Assembly (NCBI GenBank): GCA_964598695.1 | Contig: CAZRDB010000057.1 | Location: 1-25,875, forward strand | Length of the DNA stretch: 25,875 bases | Origin: CAZRDB01 sp964598695 | GTDB lineage: Bacteria; Armatimonadota; Zipacnadia; UBA1398 | Direction: 5' to 3' | Part shown: positions 1 through 10,300 of the stretch, one piece after another | Layout: each line of letters begins with the position of its first letter | Position numbering within the stretch: the first letter of the stretch is position 1 | The notes under the pieces: model-generated | Databases searched by the model: none | Told to the model about the DNA's origin: nothing | What the model saw: only the letters and a program-made list of their open reading frames with translations | Program-made: the position numbers and the translations under genes

Positions 1-3000
1 GGCTCGATCCTCTTCGCCAGCAATTACGGTCTGGACCCCAGCGTGTTCAAGCTGTGGATCGCCGAGGACCCCGGCGCGGGCGGGACCGCCGTAGCGCAGC
101 TCTGGGCCCCGATCGCCGGCATGGACACCGACGCCTACGTCTACGACAACCCGGACTGCAACGCCAGCGGCGACGTCCTCCTCGACACCAACCTCAACAT
201 CGGCGGCCAGGCCCGCCGCGTCTACCTGATCTCGGGCGCCGAGATGCGCCCCGTGACCGACGGCTCGAAGCAGGTGGTCCCGCTCGGGAGCCAGCAGCTT
301 CGCGACACCCAGCCGCACTGGGCGGGCCCCGACAACGATGTCACGTTCGTCTCGAACCGCACGACGGGCGGCTCCGACCAGGCGCCCGATCTCAACGTGT
401 GGATGCTGAGCGACGCGACCGCCGGCGTGACCGCGGCGGAGGACGACCAGACCGTCGTCTTCCGTGTCGGCCCGGTGGACGAGATCTCCACCTCGGCCGA
501 TGCCCCCGGGGCCACCGCCGCGTTCACCGTGGATGGTACCCGCTACATCGCGGAGGAGATCGAGAGCCTGCCGGGCGACCGCGAGGTCTACCTGATGGCC
601 TACACGCCGAGCCGCGTCTCGGCGCCGGCCGGCGTTGCCGGCCAGCCGATCGTGAACGGCGGCAACAAGGACCTCTCAAGCGGCGAGGACCTGGTCGTCC
701 AGACCGATGTCCGCGGCTTCCCGGCCCCGGGCTTCGGGATCGAGGACAGCGAGGTCACGCAGGTCTTCGCGGTGGTCTGGCGGGCCGCCGACTACGACCC
801 CGCCCAGCGCCACCCCGGCGGCGCGCCGGGCGCGTCCTTCGAGCACCCCACCCTCAACCCGCCCACGACATACCCCGAGTACTACGTCTACCTGCCGGCC
901 GACGAGCCCGGGGAGCACCCGTGGGATCACGACGACAACGGCGCGAACGTGAGCCTCGCGATGCACCTCGCGAACAACTTCTACGACAACACCGGTGCCT
1001 CCAACCCCTACGCGCCGCAGGAGGGCTCGCGCTACCGCACCAACTTGGCGACCATGGCCTACCTCGAGGCGATCATCCCGCTGCAGTACGAGGGGCCGAG
1101 CCCCGATGCGGTCGGCTACGCGCGTTGGGGCAACTCCACGAACCCGTACGACACCTCCGGACTGCGCCGGGGCGACAAGCTGCTGGGCGTCTGGGTCATG
1201 GGCTCGGCCTGCCGCGCCTCCTCCAGCGCGCCGGCCGCCGTGGCGAACTTCGAGTTCCTCTATGACAATATCTCCGGCTTCACCACCCAGGCTTGGGCGC
1301 CCGGCGGCCACACGCTGGTGGTCGAGGATTACACCGACGGCCAACTCTTCATCCAGCAGATCGAGTACGCCCGCGGCGGCGAGGAAGACAGCTACCGCAC
1401 GGTCGGCATTCCGGTCGGGCAACACTTCGGGCTTCAGTGGGGCGGCATGTACTACGCCCCGAACGACGATGCGCTCATTCGCACGAGCTTCACCCCGGCG
1501 GATCTTGTGGAAGGCGCCGCGGCGCGATTCGCGCCGGCGGGCGTCTCTAGCCCATACGACAACGCGCCGGCGGATCACTGGCGCATTGCCTCGCGCGGAC
1601 CGATCACGGCCGACGCCCTCAACCGCTACCTCCCCGAGCAGACGCCCTACACGGTGAGCGACGCGAACCTGGGCGAGACGCCGGAGGAGCAGTACCGCGG
1701 CCCGTTCTCGGTCGTGCTCCCGACGGCGCCGGGGTCGGCGCCGACGCGCACGCCGCTCGATCTGTACCCCGGCGTTCGCACCGGCGTGATCTGGGGCGCC
1801 CCGTACGCCGGCGACGCGTTCGTCGGCGAGGGGACCATCACCGACCCGAACACGCAGGCCACCCTGAGGCAGTACATCGACCAGGGCGGCGGCGTGCTGC
1901 TCGCGGGGCAGGACATCGCCTGGGCGCTCTCGCTCGACGGGGCGGTTCAGAACAGCTTCCTCGCGACCTACTTCGGGGCCGCCTACGCGGCCGACGACTC
2001 CGGAGCCACCGGCGTGACGGCGCAGGGTACGCGCGGTCGCTATCCCGCGGTCACGACGGCCAACCCGGTCGCCCACCCTCCGGTGCCGGCCGGAGTCGAC
2101 TTCTGGAGCAGCCTCGAGGTCGACCCCGAGGTCCTGCGCTTCGCGACGCCCTACTCGGGCCCGTACTGCCACGATGGCTCTTCGGTCGTGAACCTGACCA
2201 CGGGCCAGACCTGGCCGGACGGCCTGGTCGTGACCGGCGCCAACGCGCGCGTCGCCTATGCCTACACCGACGGCAGCGGCGCCGTGGCGGCCACCTACGT
2301 GCAGCACACGCCGCTCGTTGAAGGCACCTGGGGCGGGCGGACCGCCTTCCTCGGCTTCGGGCTCGAGGGCGTCTCCCGCGGCTACCGCAAGACCGACAAC
2401 GAAGGCGCGTGCGAGTCGCTGCTCTTCCGCAACAAGATCGTCCAGTGCTTCCTCGACTGGGCGCGCACCGGGCGGCTCGACGCGACGGTCACGGCAGGCT
2501 CCGGCATCCCCGGCGTGCCCGCCGGAACGCCGCTCGCCGGGGTGCTCGTGACGGCGCGACCGACGATGGGCCAGAGCGGCCTCGTTTACGGCATGCTGAC
2601 CGACTCCGACGGCTACTGCCTCTTCCGGGGCCTGCCCGTCGGCAACTACGAGCTGAAGGCCTACGCGCCCGGACTCGCCTGCGACCACCAGGCCCAGGAG
2701 TTCCTGTGGCCGGAGGGCACGAACTCGTCGGGCAACGAGCGCGAGGGCTTCTCGATGACCCTGGCGCCGCACGGCACGATCTCCGGCACCGTGGTCGACG
2801 CGAACGCGAACGACGGCGACGGCAATCCCCTCCCGCTCGAGGGCATCCGGGTGGTCGCGACCGGCTGGAACGCCGACGGCACCGAGGCGATCGACCCGCT
2901 CACCCGCCTGCCGATCGTCCGCGAGGCCACGACCGGCGCCGACGGCGGCTACCTGATCGAGGATGTCCCGTCCCAGCAGACCTACTGGGTGGTCGCGAAC

Positions 3001-4995
3001 CCCGACCCGAAGTCGACCCCGGTCCAGATCAACCACGCGACCGATGACACAACCTACAACGCCGACAACCTGCAGTCGGTCGTGCCGTCGACCGACACGC
3101 CCGACGTCGACTTCGCGCTGGAGGCCATGCCCGGCACCGTCCAGGGCACGGTCTACGTCGCGGGCAGCAGCCCCCAGACGCCCATCAGCGGCGCGACCGT
3201 CCGCGTGGTCGGGGCCAACCCGGCGATCGTGACGACGACCAACGCGGCCGGCGCGTACACGCTGACCGGCGTCCCCGCGGGCAACCCCTCGATCGAGGGG
3301 TCCGCCCCCGGGTACGCGCCGAGCGCCCTGACGGTGGAGGTCACCGCGAACGGCACCTCGACGCTCGACATCCCCCTGACGCTCGTGCCGCCCGGAGCGG
3401 TCTCCGGCACGGTGGTCGCCAGCGACGGCGCCACCGGCCTGCAGGGCGTGACGATCCGCGCCTACTTCCTCGGCCAGACGACCCCGCTGGCGACGGCGAC
3501 CACCGCCGCCGACGGCACCTACACCATCAACCCGCTCGCGGTCGGCAGCTACACCGTCACCGCGACCGACGAGGTCGGCCACCGGTCGCTCCAGCCCGCA
3601 GCCGGGCGCTCGGTCACCGTCGCGACCGCGGCGACGACGACGGGCGTCGACTTCCAGGCCGTCGCGCTGACGACATGGTTCTCCGGCCTGCAGATGATCA
3701 GCACCCCGTACTCCTACCCCTCCCAGACGAGCGCCGCCGTCCTCTCGGTGGGCGAGTCTGACCTCCGGATGGCGTGGTGGGTGCCGATCCTCAACCGCTA
3801 CGCGCTCTACCCGGAGACTGCGGTCGGCCACGTCGTCCGCGGCCGGGGCTACTTCGTCCGCTTGGCGGCCGCCGGCGCGTCGATCGACCGTCTCGGCGAG
3901 CCGAGCGATGACGCGACCTTCAGCCAGGACTTCGACCTCCCGCTGTCGGAACTCAACGGCGGCTGGAACATGATCGGCAACCCCTACACCGAGGATGTCG
4001 ACTGGTACGCCACCAAGTTCGTCTACGGCGGCCAGGAACTCACCCTCGCGCAGGCCGTCGCGCAGAAGCTCGTCTCGGCGTCGCTGTTCACCTACAGCAA
4101 CGGCGGCTACGAGGTCCGGACGGTCCTCGAGCCGTATGTCGGCTACTGGGCGAAGGCTGAGAAGGCCGGGGTCACGGTGCGCTTCGAGCGTCCCGCCTCC
4201 GCGGCAGCGGCCTCGACCCGTGGCGCGACCGCGCCCGTGCGCAACGAGGGCATCGAGTGGTCCATGCAACTCACCGCCGAGGTGGGCGGGGTTGCCGACC
4301 GCGCCAACTTCCTCGGCGTGGCGCCGGAGGATGAGGGCCTCGACCCGCGCTTCGACGTGAGCGAGCCGCCGAGCCTCCGGAGCGTGACCGACCGCGATGT
4401 CGCGCTCTACTTCACGGCCGGCGACCGCGAGGGTGGGGTCCACGCGTTGGCCTCGGACTACCGGGCCTCGCTCGGCTCGGCCTCCCAGTGGAACTTCGTC
4501 GTCGATACGAGCCTGACCGAGGCGCCGGTGCGCCTGAGCTGGCCCGACCTGCGCGCGCTGCCGCGGGCCTTCACGGCCACCCTCGAAGACATCGCGACGG
4601 GTAAGACCGTGTCGATGCGCGGCTGCTCGTCCTACGACTACCAGTCCGACGCCAACGGGCAGCCGCGCCAGTTCCGGATCACGGTCCGGGCGACGGGCGC
4701 GGCGGGCTCGACGACGCCCCAGATCCTGGGCGTCGAGTCGCTCGCCCGCGGGGTGTCGGTCAGCTACCGGCTGCAGGCCGAGGCCGACGTGACCGTCCGG
4801 ATCCTCAACTCTGCCGGGCGTGTCGTCCGCACCGTTGTGAGCGACCAGACACGCAATCCCGGGATCCACTCCGAGAGCTGGGACGGGCGCGATGATGCGG
4901 GCCGACAGCTCCCCGCCGGCGAGTACCGGGTCGAGTTGACTGCGGTCGCCGAGGACGGCTCGGTCGGTCGGGCCACGGCCCGCGCGGCGCGGTAG
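1..4995 (+). CDS. Giant multidomain secreted surface protein, 5'-truncated by the window edge
   Basis: The frame is open from base 1, so the true start lies upstream; the internal GTG at 43 is not the start. 1664 residues are visible. In order: TolB-like PD40 propeller strands (residues about 1-135, e.g. ILFASNYG and VTFVSNR); a long unassigned beta-rich region; a segment resembling a class I amidotransferase-like Rossmann fold (about 570-815, with YIDQGGGVLLAGQDIAW at 625-641); four carboxypeptidase-regulatory-like Ig domains (about 826-915, 924-1040, 1045-1125, 1132-1220, each with a G-T-V start and DG-Y-L/T core); then a C-terminal block: an IGNPY/GYW module (1226-1390), an EPP/LEDIATG module (about 1415-1575) and a FlgD-like Ig (1591-1664, WDGRDDAG). 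The same block ends the proteins at 7375 and 10665. It is probably exported and structural or adhesive. No function is established, and the FlgD-like module does not make it a flagellar protein. Confidence 0.85.
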   Translation, partial: GSILFASNYGLDPSVFKLWIAEDPGAGGTAVAQLWAPIAGMDTDAYVYDNPDCNASGDVLLDTNLNIGGQARRVYLISGAEMRPVTDGSKQVVPLGSQQLRDTQPHWAGPDNDVTFVSNRTTGGSDQAPDLNVWMLSDATAGVTAAEDDQTVVFRVGPVDEISTSADAPGATAAFTVDGTRYIAEEIESLPGDREVYLMAYTPSRVSAPAGVAGQPIVNGGNKDLSSGEDLVVQTDVRGFPAPGFGIEDSEVTQVFAVVWRAADYDPAQRHPGGAPGASFEHPTLNPPTTYPEYYVYLPADEPGEHPWDHDDNGANVSLAMHLANNFYDNTGASNPYAPQEGSRYRTNLATMAYLEAIIPLQYEGPSPDAVGYARWGNSTNPYDTSGLRRGDKLLGVWVMGSACRASSSAPAAVANFEFLYDNISGFTTQAWAPGGHTLVVEDYTDGQLFIQQIEYARGGEEDSYRTVGIPVGQHFGLQWGGMYYAPNDDALIRTSFTPADLVEGAAARFAPAGVSSPYDNAPADHWRIASRGPITADALNRYLPEQTPYTVSDANLGETPEEQYRGPFSVVLPTAPGSAPTRTPLDLYPGVRTGVIWGAPYAGDAFVGEGTITDPNTQATLRQYIDQGGGVLLAGQDIAWALSLDGAVQNSFLATYFGAAYAADDSGATGVTAQGTRGRYPAVTTANPVAHPPVPAGVDFWSSLEVDPEVLRFATPYSGPYCHDGSSVVNLTTGQTWPDGLVVTGANARVAYAYTDGSGAVAATYVQHTPLVEGTWGGRTAFLGFGLEGVSRGYRKTDNEGACESLLFRNKIVQCFLDWARTGRLDATVTAGSGIPGVPAGTPLAGVLVTARPTMGQSGLVYGMLTDSDGYCLFRGLPVGNYELKAYAPGLACDHQAQEFLWPEGTNSSGNEREGFSMTLAPHGTISGTVVDANANDGDGNPLPLEGIRVVATGWNADGTEAIDPLTRLPIVREATTGADGGYLIEDVPSQQTYWVVANPDPKSTPVQINHATDDTTYNADNLQSVVPSTDTPDVDFALEAMPGTVQGTVYVAGSSPQTPISGATVRVVGANPAIVTTTNAAGAYTLTGVPAGNPSIEGSAPGYAPSALTVEVTANGTSTLDIPLTLVPPGAVSGTVVASDGATGLQGVTIRAYFLGQTTPLATATTAADGTYTINPLAVGSYTVTATDEVGHRSLQPAAGRSVTVATAATTTGVDFQAVALTTWFSGLQMISTPYSYPSQTSAAVLSVGESDLRMAWWVPILNRYALYPETAVGHVVRGRGYFVRLAAAGASIDRLGEPSDDATFSQDFDLPLSELNGGWNMIGNPYTEDVDWYATKFVYGGQELTLAQAVAQKLVSASLFTYSNGGYEVRTVLEPYVGYWAKAEKAGVTVRFERPASAAAASTRGATAPVRNEGIEWSMQLTAEVGGVADRANFLGVAPEDEGLDPRFDVSEPPSLRSVTDRDVALYFTAGDREGGVHALASDYRASLGSASQWNFVVDTSLTEAPVRLSWPDLRALPRAFTATLEDIATGKTVSMRGCSSYDYQSDANGQPRQFRITVRATGAAGSTTPQILGVESLARGVSVSYRLQAEADVTVRILNSAGRVVRTVVSDQTRNPGIHSESWDGRDDAGRQLPAGEYRVELTAVAEDGSVGRATARAAR

Positions 4996-5025
4996 ACGGC
5001 CGCGGTACGGCCAAGTGAAGCAGAC

Positions 5026-5059
5026 CACGGTGGGCTCGCCTTGGCGCGAGCCCACCGTG
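5026..5059 (+). terminator. Perfect 14-bp terminator-like hairpin
   Basis: CACGGTGGGCTCGC at 5026-5039 pairs perfectly with 5046-5059 around a 6-nt loop. It lies 30 bases after the stop of the first gene and 40 bases before a promoter-like sequence. Downstream there is only a short T-containing stretch (GGGGCTTTCT), not a proper U-tract, so it fits an intrinsic terminator of a high-GC genome or an mRNA 3' end stabiliser. Confidence 0.75.
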
Positions 5060-5099
5060 CGAAATGTGTGGGGCTTTCTGGGTGGGGGAAGAAGGCTTC

Positions 5100-5128
5100 T
5101 TGGGACCACGATTCGAATGATGTATAAC
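5100..5128 (+). promoter_or_regulatory. Sigma-70-type promoter for the CsgG/FlgT-like gene
   Basis: TTGGGA at 5100-5105 and TATAAC at 5123-5128 are separated by exactly 17 bases, in a local AT-richer patch that stands out in this GC-rich sequence. It follows the terminator hairpin and predicts a start near 5135 with a leader of roughly 98 bases before the ATG at 5233. The position and spacing make it the most convincing promoter in the window. Confidence 0.6.
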
Positions 5129-5232
5129 GACTTAGGTTCTGACGAGGCCGCGCCCGAGGTTCGTCGGCATGCGCCGGCGCAAGCGTTGGGCATGGGAGCG
5201 GCCCGCCGAGATACGGGAGGGTCAGGCAGACA

Positions 5233-7203
5233 ATGAACCGCATGGTGACGCATCGAGGGGCGCGGCTGTTGGCCAACCTACTGGTCTTCGCGTTCCTGGC
5301 CCCCGTGTTTGGCCACCTGGGCGCGGCGGCCGCCTACGCACAGGCGAACCGCCTCACGCGGCAGTTGCGGGTGGTCGTGCTCGAGGTCGAGGACGTCAGC
5401 GATGAGCCGACGCTGGAGAACCTCGGGAGCCTGGCCCGTGACGCCGTCTGGGTGGAGATGCAGGGCAACCGCTGGTTCCGGCCGATGCCCCAGCAGGAGG
5501 CCGCCGCCGCGATCCAGCGCGGGGAAGAGCGCAACGAGTTCGTGCGCCCGCTCGACGCCTCCGAGCAGCAGAAGCTGGCCATGACCGAGAGCCAGGAGGG
5601 AGTCGCCTCCGGCTACGTCCGGGTCCTGGGCGTGGAGGGCGATCCCCGGATCGCCACGGTCGAGATGCAGCTCTTCTTCCTGGACGCCGCGACCGGCATG
5701 TACATCAACGGCGCGACGTGCGTCGAGAAGTCGGACCCGCGCCCGGGCTACGATGGCCCTGACTCGACGCTCATCCAGGAGGCCGTCAACAAGGCCGCCC
5801 ACACGGCCGTCGACCAGATGGGCCGCTACGAGGTCGTCGAGGGCTACGTGCTCGCCGGCGAGGGGACCGACACGGTGCGCATCTGCGTCGGCCGCCGTGA
5901 CGGCGTCGAGAACGGTGATCGCTTCGTGGTGCTCGGTCGCGTGACCGACAGCAAGACCCATCAGACGTACTCCGAGGTTCGCGGGGTCATCGAGGTCGGC
6001 GACGCGCGCAGCACCTACTCGGTCTGCAAGCGCATCGAGAGCGGTCGTCCCTACCCGGTCATGACCGGCGACTTTGTCCGTCGGATCTTCTCGCAGGAGG
6101 CGATCGGCAAGGGCGACCAGGTCGTCGCCCCGACCGTGGCCGACCGCGGCCACAAGAGCAAGAGCAGCAAGAGCCTCTCGAAGATCCTCCTGATCACCGC
6201 CCTCGTGGTCCTCGTCGGTGTCCTCCTCGACCAGAACGGCGCACACACCACCCCGGGCCTTGGGGTGCGGGCCTCCGGCGTGAACATCCCGGGCCTCCCG
6301 AACGCGATGTTGCGCGTGCGCTGGGAGCCGGGGGGCGCGATCTCCGCCGTGCCACAAGCACGGGCGGGGTACATCGTCGGCTATGAGATCCACCGCGGTC
6401 TCTCGCCCGAGTTCCCCGTCACGCCGAACTCGATGATCGACTTCCTCGAGGGCGGCATGAACAAGCGGTACGACGACGACAGCGGCCAGATGCCGGTTGG
6501 CAAGGTCGCGTCCATCGCAGAGGCCGACGAGACGATCGGGATCTACCCCGTGACGATCGAGATCCAGGACGACCTCGTTGTCCCCACCTGGGAAGTCGAG
6601 CCGACCACGGTCACCTACACCTACAACTACTCCCCGCCCGTCGTCGGCCAGATGTACTACTACGCGGTGCGCGTCCTGAGCAAGAAGCTCGGCGCCCAGC
6701 CGTTCCCGCCGACCAGCGATGGCGACACCGAGGATGAGGTTCTCACCGGTCAGCTCGTGGTCTCGGTCGCCTCGCGTTGCGGCCCCGCGACCGTCATCGA
6801 GCCTCCGACGCTGGTCTCCCCGCCGGACTACCCGGACCCGGGCAGCCTCGACGTCAACCTCGACACCCAGCTCTTCGAGTGGGAGGCCGTCCAGGGAGCC
6901 GACACCTACGTGATCGAGCTGAGCACGGACCGGACCTTCCCGGCGAAGCAGACCGTGCGTAGCTCCGACATCCTCGTCCGCGCGGCCGCCGGCACCACCA
7001 TCGCCCGGACCTTCGTCCAGGGCGGCGGCCAGAGCCCGTCGGATCTGTTCGCGAACTGGACCGCGCCGATCTACTGGCGCGTGGGGGCACGCTCGAGTCT
7101 GGACCAGTACCTGCCGATCGACATCTCCGGCCACGAGTCGAAGTTCGTGTTCGGCACGGAGCGCAGCTTCCAGGCGCTGGAGCTTCCGCCCGGCACCCCG
7201 TAG
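5233..7203 (+). CDS. Exported CsgG/FlgT-like protein with internal hydrophobic segment and Fn3-like domains
   Basis: 656 residues from an ATG preceded by GGAGG at 5217-5221. An N-terminal signal peptide (about 1-37, ending AYAQ, no lipobox Cys) predicts export. Residues about 45-175 resemble the CsgG-type periplasmic fold (VVVLEVEDVSD strand, helix LGSLARDAVWVEM, then VASGYVRVLG and a tG-containing strand). Residues 182-283 resemble the FlgT C-terminal/CsgG-associated beta domain (RRDGVENGDRFVVLGR, later TGDFVRRIF). A Lys/Ser-rich stretch precedes a short hydrophobic segment at about 318-332. Two fibronectin-III-like domains follow (about 352-515, with GYEIHRG at 383-389; about 524-650). CsgG-family proteins form or accompany outer-membrane secretion channels, but this one lacks the lipidation site, so a transport role is inference. 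It leads the unit containing the protease and the second giant surface protein. Confidence 0.8.
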   Translation: MNRMVTHRGARLLANLLVFAFLAPVFGHLGAAAAYAQANRLTRQLRVVVLEVEDVSDEPTLENLGSLARDAVWVEMQGNRWFRPMPQQEAAAAIQRGEERNEFVRPLDASEQQKLAMTESQEGVASGYVRVLGVEGDPRIATVEMQLFFLDAATGMYINGATCVEKSDPRPGYDGPDSTLIQEAVNKAAHTAVDQMGRYEVVEGYVLAGEGTDTVRICVGRRDGVENGDRFVVLGRVTDSKTHQTYSEVRGVIEVGDARSTYSVCKRIESGRPYPVMTGDFVRRIFSQEAIGKGDQVVAPTVADRGHKSKSSKSLSKILLITALVVLVGVLLDQNGAHTTPGLGVRASGVNIPGLPNAMLRVRWEPGGAISAVPQARAGYIVGYEIHRGLSPEFPVTPNSMIDFLEGGMNKRYDDDSGQMPVGKVASIAEADETIGIYPVTIEIQDDLVVPTWEVEPTTVTYTYNYSPPVVGQMYYYAVRVLSKKLGAQPFPPTSDGDTEDEVLTGQLVVSVASRCGPATVIEPPTLVSPPDYPDPGSLDVNLDTQLFEWEAVQGADTYVIELSTDRTFPAKQTVRSSDILVRAAAGTTIARTFVQGGGQSPSDLFANWTAPIYWRVGARSSLDQYLPIDISGHESKFVFGTERSFQALELPPGTP

Positions 7204-7218
7204 GAGTGAAGCCGAGGT

Positions 7219-7252
7219 CCGCCGGATTGCGCCGAGACGGGCGATCCGGCGG
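7219..7252 (+). other. 12-bp intergenic stem-loop before the protease gene
   Basis: 7219-7230 pairs with 7241-7252 (12 bp with one G-T wobble) around a 10-base loop. It begins 16 bases after the upstream stop. No U-tract follows, and no clear promoter is visible between it and 7375. It could be a terminator, an attenuator limiting read-through into the protease gene, or an mRNA-processing stem. Confidence 0.5.
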
Positions 7253-7374
7253 GCGCGTCGTACTGACCGGAAGCAACGCCCCGCCACCCTTCACCCGGTG
7301 CGGGGCCGGGAGCAACCGCGGCTCGATGCGGCTCCCGGCGAGGGTGGTCGAGAAGAGAAGGAGTCACCGGAGCA

Positions 7375-10300
7375 ATGTGGGCTAGAAGGCCGATGCGTCT
7401 CGCACTAGCGGTCCTTGGGCTCGCCCTGTTGACGGCCTCGACGGCCGGCGCCGCGCCGAACCCCGCAACCTGGGTGCGGCGCGTGGGCGCCGGGGTTGAG
7501 CCGAATCTGGGGAAGTCGCTCCCGGCGATGGTCGGCGAGGTCTGGGTCGACTGGGAGCCCGGCGTGGGTGAAGCCACCCGCGAGGCCGCCCGCGGCGCGG
7601 TGGACGGAGCCACGCTCCAGGTCGTGCCCGGGACGACCGTCGAGATCGTGCTGGTTGCCGAAGGCACGGAGACCGCCGCGATCCAGCAACTCAGCGGGAG
7701 AGACGGCATCCGTCAGGCGACGATCAACGCGGTGGGCTCGTGGAGCCAGTCCGGGACGCTCAACCGCTTCGAGCCCAACGACACGATGTGGGCCAGCCAG
7801 AGGGAGATCCACGACCTGACCCGGACCCCCGAGGCCTGGGCTCTGATGGTCCCCCCCGGCTCCGCCGCGGGCACCCCGCCGCTGGTGGGCTCGCCGGAGA
7901 TCGTCATCGCGATCATGGACAGCGGCATGCAGGTGACGCACCCCGAGTTGGCCTCCAACGTCTGGGTCAACGCCGACGAGATCCCCGGCAACTCCATCGA
8001 CGATGACGGCAATGGCTATGTCGACGACGTGAACGGCTACAACTTCGGCGACGGGAACGCCGACCTGACCGACAACGTCGGGCACGGCACCGCCTGCGCC
8101 GGCGTCGCGGCCGCGATCGGCAACAACGGCGTCGCCATGGCCGGACAGGCTTGGCGGTGCCGGGTGATGTGCGCGAAGCTCGGGGACCTGCCGGCCGCGA
8201 GTTCGACGCTCGCCGCGACCACCTACGCGATCGACAACGGCGCCGACGTCGTCAGCATGAGCTTCAGCGCGGGCGTCACCTACGACGCGATCACGCGCGA
8301 GTTCACGCGGGGCTTCTCCACCTCGGGCTTCCCGGCCTACGGCGGTCGCTACCGCAGTGGCGTCGTGTTCTGCGCCGCGATGGGCAACAGCAACTACGAT
8401 ACCCAGGATCAGACTCCGGTCACCTGCGAGACCGATCTCAACGAGGTTCTCGGAGTCTGCGCGGTCGACAAGACCGGCAAGCGGTCCATCTGGGCCGCGG
8501 GCGTGTCGGAGAGCTGCTACAGCAGCCGGCCCGGCGTGGCCGATCTCTCGGCCCCCGGCGGCGCGGCGAACGAGGACTACATCGCCCTCGCGGTCCAGGC
8601 CACGGCGAGCGATCCGCTGTACGTCACCGACTTCGGCGGCACATCGGCCGCCACGCCCTACGCGGCGGGCATCGCCGCCCTCGTGCGCTCCGCGAGCCCG
8701 GATCTCTCGGCCGCCGAGGTCAACGAGGTACTGCGCGACAGCGCGAACGGGACGCTGCTCTACCAGCAGAACCCGACCTTCATCGAGGGCAAGAAGCTCG
8801 GCGAGGGCATCGTGGACGCCTACGCCTCGGTGGACGCCGTGACCCAGTTCAGCGCGCTCGCCGCCGTCGTCTCACCGGCCAACGGGGGACACGTCGCGAA
8901 CACCACGCCCACGATCGTGGTGAGCGCGCGGAGGAAGGCCAGCCGCGCCCCGCTGCTCACCCGCGTGACCGTTCGGATCGACCCGGCCGCGGGCTCCACC
9001 CCTTCGGATGAAGACGCCGTCTGGCTCGATCGCGTGGGCAACACGCCGGGCTCGACCGACGCTCCCGACGGAATCGACGATCTCACCAACGAGACCTATC
9101 CCGGAGACGGGCTGTTCTCCGTCCGGGTCCCGTCACCCCTGTCCGTGGGCGCGTCCGGTACCGGCGTTCACACCGTCGAGGTGACGGTGGAGGATGACCG
9201 CGATCCGGTCGAGCCCGTCACCGCGACGAGCCGCTTCCGCGTTGTTGCGGTCGGCCTCAACGCCGGCCGTCAGATGGTCTCCGTGCCGCTGGTGCTCTAC
9301 GGCGCCGGCAACACGGCGAACGCGCGACCGGCCGCCGTGCTCGCGCAGGCCGTCGGAGAGGCCGGGGACGCGCAGATCGCGCGTTGGGACCCGACCGGCG
9401 GGGATCCGCGGAACCCGGGCCGTTACGTGCGCTCCGACGTCGATGGCGCCGATGCGGCGTACATCTCCGTCATGGTGCCGGGCAAGGCCTACTGGGTCGA
9501 CCTTCCGGTCGAGACCTCTCGGCTGATGCTGCAGGGCGAGGAAGTGCCCTCCGATATCTGGCTGATCCGCGACGCGCCCTACGGCGACACTTCGACCGGC
9601 GCCGACTACCTCGCGCCCGGCTGGCACCAGATCGGCAACCCGTTCCCGTACGAGGTGTCGCTGACGGCGTTCCTCGTGGACACCACCGATGGACGGCGGA
9701 TCCCGCTGGCGGCCGCCGCACAGGAGGGGATCTGCCGGGGCGTCCTCTACGAGTATGCCGGCGGTCAGTATGTCCCCACCGTCATCCCGAACGCGGTGCT
9801 CAAGCCCTTCTCGGGCTACTGGTTCCGCACCCTGAAGCAGTGCAAGCTCTACGCGGTGCCGGAGACGGCCACCGCCAGTGCGTCCGCTCGCAAGGTCAGC
9901 TCGCTCGCGGGCTGGTCGGTCGATGTGACCGCGTCGCTTGCGGACGGCCGGTCCACGGTGAGCCTGGCGGCGTCGCCCGCTGCCACCGAGGCGTTTGACG
10001 CGGGTGTCGACGTCGAGCAGCCGCCGGCGCTGGGCACCGTTGTGCTGGCCTCGCTCGCCCCTGCGAAGGGGACGACCGACTCGCTGCTGCGCGATGTCCG
10101 CGGCGAGGGCGCCAACGCGATGACCTGGAATCTGCGGGTGGCCGCTGGCCGCGATGGCGAGGCCGTCCTCGAGTGGGGCGACGTCCGAGGCGTGCCGCGC
10201 GACTACTCGGTGAGCCTCACCGACGTCGCGACCGGGCGCTGCGTGAGCCTGCGCCACCTCAGTGAGTACCGCTACGAAGCGGAAGCGGGGACGACGCGTG

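Noticed and set aside
43..45. GTG as the start of the first giant protein
   Set aside because: The frame is open to base 1 and the preceding residues (ILFASNYG) continue a PD40-like strand; there is no signal peptide or ribosome site here.
4771..4992. Flagellar hook-cap FlgD
   Set aside because: Only the Ig-like module resembles FlgD. It sits at the end of giant secreted proteins and no other flagellar gene is nearby.
676..5253. 1525-residue open frame on the minus strand opposite the first gene
   Set aside because: The translation is dominated by Arg, Ala, Gly, Val and Asp with no recognisable domain, and the plus-strand frame has clear modules. Long antisense frames are expected where third positions are almost all G or C.
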